Below, piece after piece: positions 1-6,458 of a DNA stretch of 8,946 nt. The DNA is from Actinomycetota bacterium. GTDB lineage: Bacteria; Actinomycetota; Actinomycetes; Nanopelagicales; Nanopelagicaceae. The DNA lies in NCBI GenBank assembly GCA_947463335.1, contig CANHRF010000036.1, positions 1 to 8,946 on the forward strand. Direction: 5' to 3'. The position numbers and the translations under genes are program-made. Numbering within the stretch: the first letter of the stretch is position 1; every line of letters starts with the position of its first letter. The notes beneath the pieces are model-generated. The model did not search any database, had not been told where the DNA came from, and saw only the letters and a list, made by a program, of their open reading frames with translations.

Positions 1-686
1 GTGAGTCTTCACCTTCTCAAGCTTCAGCAGCAGTAATACCTGAACAAGCAAGCAATATTTCAATTACTCCGAGTGCGCCTGCGCCAAGTGCTCCAATTGG
101 TGGTGGAGTCACTCCTGTATTGCCAACCCCAACCCCAACCCCAACGCCAACGCCAACCCCAACGCCAACCCCAACGCCAACCCCAACGCCAACCCCAACG
201 CCAACCCCAACGCCAACCCCAACGCCAACACCAACGCCGAATCCAACGACTTCGCCGACGCCAAAACCAACACCAAAGCCAACGCCTAAACCGTCATCAA
301 CTCCGAAACCATCGCAATCTCCAACCCCAAAACCTTCAGTTACCCCTTCACCTGCTGCTAAGCCACTCGCGATAAATCCAAGACCAACGGGATCTTCTGC
401 AAAAGTTGGTATCGAGAATTTGAAGCCAGGGCAAAAGATTAAAGTAACTGTGGTCGAAGGAAATTCAACTCCAGCAACCTCAAAGAGTTCTACGCCTTCT
501 CCAAAAGCTTCAAGCAAAGCGACACCAAAACCTGTTCTACCTAAAAACAGCAATAAAGTCACAACCAAAGCACCTGTAAAAGTAGTTCCGAAACCGTCTG
601 GTAAATCAGCGGGTATAGGTATTGAAAATCTAAAGCCGGGCCAAAAAATTAAAGTCACCGTCAAAACAGGAGGTACCAAGAAATGA
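1..686 (+). CDS. Pro/Thr-rich wall-spanning or secreted protein, 3' part (5' end outside window)
   Basis: The reading frame is open from position 3 to the TGA at 684-686. No start is needed inside the window, so this is the C-terminal part (about 227 residues) of a longer protein. It begins with a Ser/Ala/Pro-rich stretch, followed by nineteen consecutive Pro-Thr dipeptides (123-236) and then a Thr-Pro-Lys-Pro-type linker. Two copies of the motif [15 protein letters not shown] follow (408-452 and 618-662), separated by a Ser/Thr/Lys/Pro-rich spacer. Pro-Thr and Pro-Lys stretches of this kind commonly form extended stalks crossing the wall or linking extracellular domains. The motif has the look of the final strands of a fibronectin-III-like or other beta-sandwich fold, which is only an impression. 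The TGA overlaps the ATG of the next gene (ATGA), so the two are very probably co-translated and act together. No catalytic motif is visible, and any signal peptide would lie upstream of the window. Confidence 0.8.
   Translation, partial: ESSPSQASAAVIPEQASNISITPSAPAPSAPIGGGVTPVLPTPTPTPTPTPTPTPTPTPTPTPTPTPTPTPTPTPTPTPNPTTSPTPKPTPKPTPKPSSTPKPSQSPTPKPSVTPSPAAKPLAINPRPTGSSAKVGIENLKPGQKIKVTVVEGNSTPATSKSSTPSPKASSKATPKPVLPKNSNKVTTKAPVKVVPKPSGKSAGIGIENLKPGQKIKVTVKTGGTKK
123..236 (+). repeat. Tandem Pro-Thr codon repeat, 6/12-bp period
   Basis: Nineteen uninterrupted CCA-ACN units encode (Pro-Thr)19. The Thr codon alternates ACC and ACG, so the stretch from 153 to 224 is six exact copies of a 12-base unit (ccaaccccaacg). 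Such arrays can change length by replication slippage in steps of two or four residues without breaking the frame. The flanking Pro-Asn, Thr-Thr and Pro-Lys codons look like older, diverged units. Confidence 0.95.
408..662 (+). repeat. Two-copy protein motif [15 protein letters not shown] (408-452 and 618-662)
   Basis: Two 15-residue segments are identical in protein sequence, but 9 of their 15 codons differ, all synonymously (for example ttg/cta, cca/ccg, act/acc). They are separated by about 55 residues of low-complexity linker. The residues before each copy are also alike (RPTGSSAKV versus KPSGKSAGI). Identical protein over diverged DNA points to an old duplication kept by selection on the amino-acid sequence. 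Confidence 0.9.
668..673 (+). promoter_or_regulatory. Strong ribosome binding site inside the end of the Pro/Thr-rich gene
   Basis: AGGAGG lies nine bases before the ATG at 683 and within the last codons of the upstream gene. It fixes the start of the 580-residue membrane protein and, with the ATGA stop/start overlap, indicates coupled translation. Confidence 0.85.
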
Positions 687-2425
687 TAAGAAAGCTGTTG
701 CTAGCAACCTTATTCATTCTGCAAATATCGATTCTCCCTAGCTGGGGAGCTGATACCGTCTTAATTGACAGGTTGACGACTTCAGAAGCTGAAGAATTGA
801 ATATTGAGATACCGACAGAAGTTCCCCCTGGGTATCACGAAGTCATTGTCGAAATCTCTGACGACGCAGGAGTTGTAGATAAGAAGGTACTAACCTTTTG
901 CAAAGATATAAATGGAAATATTGATTGGGCAAGCAACTGCCCAGATCTTGAAAAAATCTATTCTGCAGAAGAACTTAGTTTGCTGACTGAGAGAGAAGAG
1001 TTTCCTAACTACGATCCCGCACAAGAGCCAGAGAAAACAAAAGATCTAGCGATCGCCGCTTTTGCTGTCCTTGCCACACTCTCTGCAGCTGGCGCTAGCG
1101 CAGTAGGACAGAACAGTAATTCCAATAGTGAATCTTCCGAAAAGGATAAGGAATCTAGCGAGGATAATCAGGGAGAATCTGACTCTGAAGATAAAGAACA
1201 AGATGATCTTTCTTCAATCAGCGCTGGAGATCTCGATAAAGTTAATCGTGAACCAGGTAAGGGAGATTTGAGTAATACCTGGCGCAGACCAGGTTCAACA
1301 ACAAGCGACGCACTTTTCGCAGGCTTGGTTACTCGGATTTCTCGCCATCTACCCCTCTTTGCGCGCACTCTCGCCGATGGAACCTATCTGCGGGCAATGT
1401 TTGGCTCTCTTGCACCACTAACAATTATTCCTGCAGCATTTCTAGGGGTAATGGCTGTAATTGATACATCTGGCCAAGCACTTCCACCGGCCTTGTGGAT
1501 AGTCATGGGAATTATTGCACTCGCAAACTTAGATGCGTTAGCTGGCTTTGTTGCTGGATTTATTTTCGCTCTTGGCGTAGCGATTTCAGGCAATCTTTCA
1601 TCGAGAGATGAAATTCTTACTGTGGCTGGTCTTTACATCATCTTCTACGCTCCTGCGCTTCTCGCAAGTGCGATTCGCCCGCTACGTCGCCTTACTAGTG
1701 ATCGTGATGACACATGGGAGAGAGCAACTGATTATGCGTTAGCTTTATTGTTAACTGGTTGGACTATGTCCAAGTTAATCGGTGGATTAAACGCATTGGC
1801 TGGTATTCAGTTGTTGATTACCTTCCACGCCAATCAGATAGCTTGGTGGACGGCCGTGTTTGTTCTCGTTCGATTGATTCTGGAAGACTTTGCAACTTAT
1901 AACTATCCAAAACGTATCGATGCTGTTTCTGGCGAATTTAAATCGCAAGACACTATTCATAAAGTAATAAGCCTGGAGTTGAAGATCTTTATCTTTATCC
2001 AACTTGCAATGCCATTTATTGGATTTAATCTAAAACTCTTCCTTGGAACATTGATTATGGCTGCTCCTACGATTATCGGCCTCACCGTAGGCAAGAAGTT
2101 TCCAAAGACTTCAATTCTTTACCGATTAATGCCAAGCGGAGCTTTCAAGATCGTTGCCATGGTTTTCATTGGAACATTTGCTGCGACCTTTATTCAGGGG
2201 CTATTTGCAAACCCTCGCACTTTCCTAGAATGGGCGTTTGTAGCCCTTGCAATCCCTGGATTGATTTTAAGCATCCTAGGAAAGATGGTTAAAGAGCCCG
2301 AGAGCGATTGGAAAAAGTCTCCGATAGGAAATACCGCTTACAGAATCCTTGGGGTTCTGGTATTCCTTCTTCTAATACAAATCGTTCGCGGAGTGGATTT
2401 ATACGCTGCGGTATTCGGTAAATAG
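683..2425 (+). CDS. Signal-peptide-bearing polytopic membrane protein of unknown function
   Basis: I do not recognise this 580-residue protein. Residues 1-23 form a signal peptide (MIRK, hydrophobic core, then SWGA before Asp24). Residues 24-118 make a small, presumably extracytoplasmic domain with only two cysteines (Cys73 and Cys86), which could form a disulfide. A hydrophobic segment follows at about 121-141. Residues 145-185 are a very acidic Ser/Glu/Asp/Asn-rich linker. From about 239 to 572 there are roughly nine more hydrophobic helices, around 239-261, 267-300, 310-332, 349-398, 430-470, 486-508, 515-533 and 551-572. No transporter, protease or glycosyltransferase signature was seen. 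The ATG overlaps the stop of the Pro/Thr-rich gene and has a strong AGGAGG site, so the start is secure. Coupling to a likely stalk protein suggests a joint role at the cell surface; this is an inference. Confidence 0.85.
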   Translation: MIRKLLLATLFILQISILPSWGADTVLIDRLTTSEAEELNIEIPTEVPPGYHEVIVEISDDAGVVDKKVLTFCKDINGNIDWASNCPDLEKIYSAEELSLLTEREEFPNYDPAQEPEKTKDLAIAAFAVLATLSAAGASAVGQNSNSNSESSEKDKESSEDNQGESDSEDKEQDDLSSISAGDLDKVNREPGKGDLSNTWRRPGSTTSDALFAGLVTRISRHLPLFARTLADGTYLRAMFGSLAPLTIIPAAFLGVMAVIDTSGQALPPALWIVMGIIALANLDALAGFVAGFIFALGVAISGNLSSRDEILTVAGLYIIFYAPALLASAIRPLRRLTSDRDDTWERATDYALALLLTGWTMSKLIGGLNALAGIQLLITFHANQIAWWTAVFVLVRLILEDFATYNYPKRIDAVSGEFKSQDTIHKVISLELKIFIFIQLAMPFIGFNLKLFLGTLIMAAPTIIGLTVGKKFPKTSILYRLMPSGAFKIVAMVFIGTFAATFIQGLFANPRTFLEWAFVALAIPGLILSILGKMVKEPESDWKKSPIGNTAYRILGVLVFLLLIQIVRGVDLYAAVFGK

Positions 2426-2452
2426 GGTTTAGGTGGATATTCCCCCATCCTG

Positions 2453-2458
2453 TAAACT
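2453..2458 (+). promoter_or_regulatory. Possible -10 element for the tRNA-Ser gene
   Basis: TAAACT fits the TANNNT core of a housekeeping -10 box. It would place transcription initiation about seven bases before the mature tRNA 5' end. No convincing -35 hexamer lies 16-18 bases upstream (TAGGTG/TTAGGT only), so this is a weak call in the 46-base gap after the membrane protein gene. Confidence 0.3.
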
Positions 2459-2471
2459 CTCACCTGTACTT

Positions 2472-2560
2472 GGAGACGTCGCATAGCCCGGTCGAGTGCG
2501 CCTCACTGCTAACGAGGTAAGGTTTAATCGCCTTCAGGAGTTCAAATCTCCTCGTCTCCG
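2472..2560 (+). tRNA. tRNA-Ser (anticodon GCU)
   Basis: An 89-base class II tRNA folds cleanly. The acceptor stem is GGAGACG (2472-2478) with CGTCTCC (2553-2559) and discriminator G2560. The D stem is GCA/TGC around a loop containing GG. The anticodon arm is CCTCA/CGAGG with loop CTGCTAA and anticodon GCT at 2508-2510. The long variable arm is formed by AAGG and CCTT (2519-2534). The T arm is AGGAG-TTCAAAT-CTCCT. The long variable arm and the GCU anticodon identify serine, reading AGC/AGU codons. The innermost anticodon-stem pair is an A-C mismatch (2505/2513). CCA is not encoded (CTC follows), so it must be added after transcription. Confidence 0.95.
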
Positions 2561-2577
2561 CTCGTTGTATTTCATAA

Positions 2578-4032
<1,455 letters not shown>

Positions 4033-4055
4033 TTTTTAAACTAGAAGTTTTTATT
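4033..4055. terminator. Weak A/T-rich hairpin between convergent genes
   Basis: The 18-base gap between the convergent guaB1 and nucleotidyltransferase stop codons contains AAACT-aga-AGTTT (4038-4050), flanked by T runs on the plus strand (4033-4037 and 4048-4052). The five-pair stem is A/T-rich and weak, so it may be only a marginal terminator, but no better candidate exists in the gap. Confidence 0.3.
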
Positions 4056-4746
4056 TAAGTCCTTCATTTGCTCGATCGAGATCGGCCTGGAAATCAACCT
4101 CAACGGCGAATAGATCTGAAATATCGACTGGCTCTATCTGAACGTTATTCTTTTCAATAGCAAGTTCAAGGCCGCGTTCGAAATAATCTTGATCTCCACA
4201 CGCTTTGAGCTGGGCGATTACAGAGTCCTTATCTTTCGCCGAAATAAAGTTAATTCCAACTGCTTCCCCGAGCGCACCTTGCACTGTCTTAGAAAGTTCT
4301 TTAATAAAACCGTTGGAATCCACGGTGTACTTAACTTCTTCTTCCGCTGTTGCTGACGTATTTACGCATACGAAGGATTTTTCAGATTCAATTCGAGAAG
4401 CAACGCGCTCCAAAACTTTTGCATCGAAAACAACATCACCGTTGAGCCAAAGAACACCAGATTCCTGGCTTGCAATCAAAGCTTTTAATAGGCTCTTTGA
4501 GGTATTTGTCTGATCGTAAACCTCGTTGTAAACGAAACTTGCTGAAGGGTGAGCTTCGATAATCATCTCAAGTTTAAATCCAACAACAACGGTGATTCTT
4601 GCTTTATCGCCAAATACTTGTGAAACGTTCTCCATTTGCTGTTGCATAATCGAACGGCCGTCGGATAGGACAGTGAGTGGCTTAGGCCAAGGCTTTCCTA
4701 ATCGAGTTCCCATGCCAGCTGCCAGAATTACAACTTGAATAGCCAT
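4051..4746 (-). CDS. Sugar/polyol-phosphate nucleotidyltransferase (cytidylyltransferase-like)
   Basis: This 231-residue soluble GT-A-fold enzyme transfers a nucleotide from an NTP onto a phosphorylated small molecule. Residues 8-17 are the nucleotide-binding signature LAAGMGTRLG, followed by PKPL at 21-24. NTSKSLL lies at 81-87, where choline/inositol-phosphate cytidylyltransferases have a comparable segment. LNGD (101-104) supplies the first metal-binding Asp, and EVDFQADLDRA (217-227) the second with the typical C-terminal ending. The short length without a hexapeptide-repeat domain fits LicC-like or inositol-1-phosphate cytidylyltransferase-like enzymes better than GlmU. AAGAGG on the minus strand, seven bases before the ATG, supports the start. 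Divergence from an operon with two CDP-alcohol phosphotransferases makes a CDP-activated polyol or amino-alcohol the likely product. The substrate and even the base (CTP is inferred) are not proven. Confidence 0.85.
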   Translation of the reverse strand: MAIQVVILAAGMGTRLGKPWPKPLTVLSDGRSIMQQQMENVSQVFGDKARITVVVGFKLEMIIEAHPSASFVYNEVYDQTNTSKSLLKALIASQESGVLWLNGDVVFDAKVLERVASRIESEKSFVCVNTSATAEEEVKYTVDSNGFIKELSKTVQGALGEAVGINFISAKDKDSVIAQLKACGDQDYFERGLELAIEKNNVQIEPVDISDLFAVEVDFQADLDRANEGLK

Positions 4747-4777
4747 TTTTTATCCTCTTGACCTAACCATGCCGAAA

Positions 4778-4783
4778 ATTATC
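4778..4783 (-). promoter_or_regulatory. Possible -10 box for the nucleotidyltransferase gene
   Basis: On the minus strand this reads GATAAT, five of six bases of the consensus TATAAT, 31 bases upstream of the ATG. No good -35 hexamer is seen at the expected distance, so the call is weak. Confidence 0.3.
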
Positions 4784-4815
4784 GCTTAAGCACGATAGAT
4801 TACCGCTTATGACGG

Positions 4816-4858
4816 GAAATCTTTGGACCACCCACCTGCATCAAATATTAAAGATTTC
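4816..4858. promoter_or_regulatory. 9-bp perfect inverted repeat in the divergent spacer
   Basis: GAAATCTTT (4816-4824) and AAAGATTTC (4850-4858) are perfect inverted copies separated by 25 bases. They lie in the 142-base region between the divergent nucleotidyltransferase and the phosphotransferase operon. They could be paired operator half-sites or the stem of a leader hairpin ending about 30 bases before the operon's first ATG. A weak promoter for the operon may overlap it: TTGGAC (4823-4828), a 17-base spacer, then TATTAA (4846-4851). If so, a bound protein would cover the -35 and -10. Confidence 0.35.
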
Positions 4859-4888
4859 TTGCCGACCACAATATTGGGGTAACTCGAA

Positions 4889-5662
4889 ATGACAGAGAGA
4901 CCTAGTCGCCCAACAATCGCGCAGATAAGAGAAATTTCACAACCAATTTCTGTAACTGGCAGATCCACATCCGAGCATTGGGTAGCAGATCTGTATTTAC
5001 GGAGAATCTCACCTTACTTAACCAGAGCACTTCTGCGAACTTCAATATCTGCCAACGGCGTTACCTGGCTAATGATTATCACTGGAGCGTCCATAGGACC
5101 TGCACTGCTGATTCAAGGATGGGTCGGAATTGCACTTGCCCTGTTCTTAAGTCAGATGCAGATGTTGTGGGATTGTTGTGACGGAGAAGTCGCCAGATGG
5201 AGAAATACAAAATCTCCTATGGGTATTTTCTTAGATAAATTAGGCCATTACTTGGCGGAATCTTTACTGCCAATCTGCTTCGGACTTCGCCTTGCCGGAT
5301 GGCCAAGTGAACCGATTACTAGTTCGATCTACCCATATTTTGGCGTCCTGCTTGCCGTACTTGTACTAATAAACAAGGGCTTAAATGATGCGGTTCATGT
5401 GGCGAGAGCCTTCTCGGGACTAGAGAAGATTCAAGATACAAAGGGAGTGAATCTCCCGGTCAAAGGGATACTGCGTTCGATCCGAAAAGTGTTCAATTAT
5501 TTCCCTGCCCAAAGAATCTTTCATTCAGTCGAGTTCACAATTTTAATTGTTTTATTTGGAAGTTTTGGAGCCTCTCTAACAACCGCGCTCTTGATAGCTG
5601 CCTTTGTTACTCTCGGCCATATTGTGGCCATCACAACTTCTTCTAAACTGAGGAGTCAATAA
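4889..5662 (+). CDS. CDP-alcohol phosphotransferase, variant active site (last Asp replaced by His)
   Basis: This 257-residue integral membrane enzyme belongs to the family that moves a phosphoalcohol from a CDP-alcohol onto an acceptor hydroxyl. The signature runs from 95 to 120: Asp95, Asp98-Gly99, Ala102-Arg103, Gly112, Asp116. The position of the fourth, catalytic-base Asp is His120 (LDKLGHYLAES). The preceding SANGVT (54-59) corresponds to the usual SPNxVT, with Pro changed to Ala. About six hydrophobic helices follow residue 55. The N-terminal 45 residues are soluble and include the phrase SEHWVADLYLRRISPYLTR. It opens a four-gene operon; three bases separate its TAA from the next ATG. 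A weak GGGGT at 4876-4880 precedes the start. I believe the His is shared by an actinobacterial subfamily but cannot align here. Substrates are unknown. Confidence 0.85.
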   Translation: MTERPSRPTIAQIREISQPISVTGRSTSEHWVADLYLRRISPYLTRALLRTSISANGVTWLMIITGASIGPALLIQGWVGIALALFLSQMQMLWDCCDGEVARWRNTKSPMGIFLDKLGHYLAESLLPICFGLRLAGWPSEPITSSIYPYFGVLLAVLVLINKGLNDAVHVARAFSGLEKIQDTKGVNLPVKGILRSIRKVFNYFPAQRIFHSVEFTILIVLFGSFGASLTTALLIAAFVTLGHIVAITTSSKLRSQ

Positions 5663-5665
5663 ATA

Positions 5666-6436
5666 ATGCTATTCGTTGCCAAGGAACTTTACGCCGCACT
5701 AATCGATCTCTTTTCCACAAATAAATACAGATTGGTTCTATTGGGATTAGTTCTAATCGCGGCAATGATTTCAATTTCAGAGCTCGCTGTGGCCAAATTA
5801 TTTACGCAGATAATTTTAAATGAAGGCAGCATGAGCCAAACGACTCTCGCTTTGCTGGTTACAGTCTTCTTTCTCTTCTTCGGACTTACTAGGGGAGGGC
5901 AGTTTCTCCAACGACTTTATAGAGTGAGATTCTTTGATAACGCTTTTAAAGCATCTAAAAATGAGTTAACTGGAGCCAAGGATAATTGGCGTTGGTCACT
6001 TGCATTTGAGCTGACAAATTTACTGAGTTCGATTACTCAATTAGGAGTAATCCTTGTCTTCTTCACTTACTTAAACTGGTCATTTGGCCTTCTCAATCTA
6101 TTGATCGTTTTGATCGTATTCCAGGTATATGGAAAGCTATTTAATAAACAGATCGAGGCTCAACGCGGCTTTGTAGTCGCTAAAAACAATAAGGCCCCTA
6201 TTCCAAATGTTGTCCGAATAGGCACCCGAATTAAGTCCGGAGAAACAGGAATTCTTATCTCCAGTATTGCGATGTTGATTCTCTTGGCAATGTTGATTTA
6301 TCTCAACTACACAGGTGAGATCAGCAGTTCAAACACAATTGTTCTTTTCTTTGGTTTACGAATGCAAAATTCTAATTTCTCAAACATTTCAACCGCGCTA
6401 ATGCGATTTGCAAGAGCGCGCACCCACAGCGAGTAA
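5666..6436 (+). CDS. ABC-exporter-like transmembrane domain without an ATPase
   Basis: This 256-residue membrane protein has about six helices, near residues 22-45, 60-75, 111-133, 137-155, 195-214 and 220-235. The C-terminal third, with SGETGILISSIAML, the short GEIS turn and a final helix leading to MRFARAR, resembles helices 5-6 of type-1 ABC exporters such as MsbA. The chain stops at 256, where an exporter would continue into its nucleotide-binding domain. No Walker A, Walker B or LSGGQ motif occurs in this protein or elsewhere in the window. AGGAG (5651-5655) lies ten bases before the ATG, inside the end of the preceding gene. The next gene starts 22 bases after its stop, or overlaps it if a TTG start is used. 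It might move the product of the neighbouring enzymes with an ATPase encoded elsewhere, or be a non-transporting scaffold. Family assignment is by eye only. Confidence 0.75.
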   Translation: MLFVAKELYAALIDLFSTNKYRLVLLGLVLIAAMISISELAVAKLFTQIILNEGSMSQTTLALLVTVFFLFFGLTRGGQFLQRLYRVRFFDNAFKASKNELTGAKDNWRWSLAFELTNLLSSITQLGVILVFFTYLNWSFGLLNLLIVLIVFQVYGKLFNKQIEAQRGFVVAKNNKAPIPNVVRIGTRIKSGETGILISSIAMLILLAMLIYLNYTGEISSSNTIVLFFGLRMQNSNFSNISTALMRFARARTHSE

Positions 6437-6458
6437 GAATCACGATATATTAAGGGAT

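Noticed and set aside
73..375. Plus-strand frame rich in Pro-Gln-Arg
   Set aside because: It is the alternative frame of the same 6/12-base repeat and ends without any non-repetitive domain.
17..679. Long minus-strand frame encoding Gly-Val-rich repeats
   Set aside because: It is the antisense shadow of the Pro-Thr codon array; the plus frame has a repeated conserved motif with synonymous divergence and couples to the next gene, and the minus frame has no ribosome site.
4758..4763. TTGACC as a plus-strand -35 box for the operon
   Set aside because: No acceptable -10 lies 15-19 bases downstream; the nearest TANNNT is 32 bases away.
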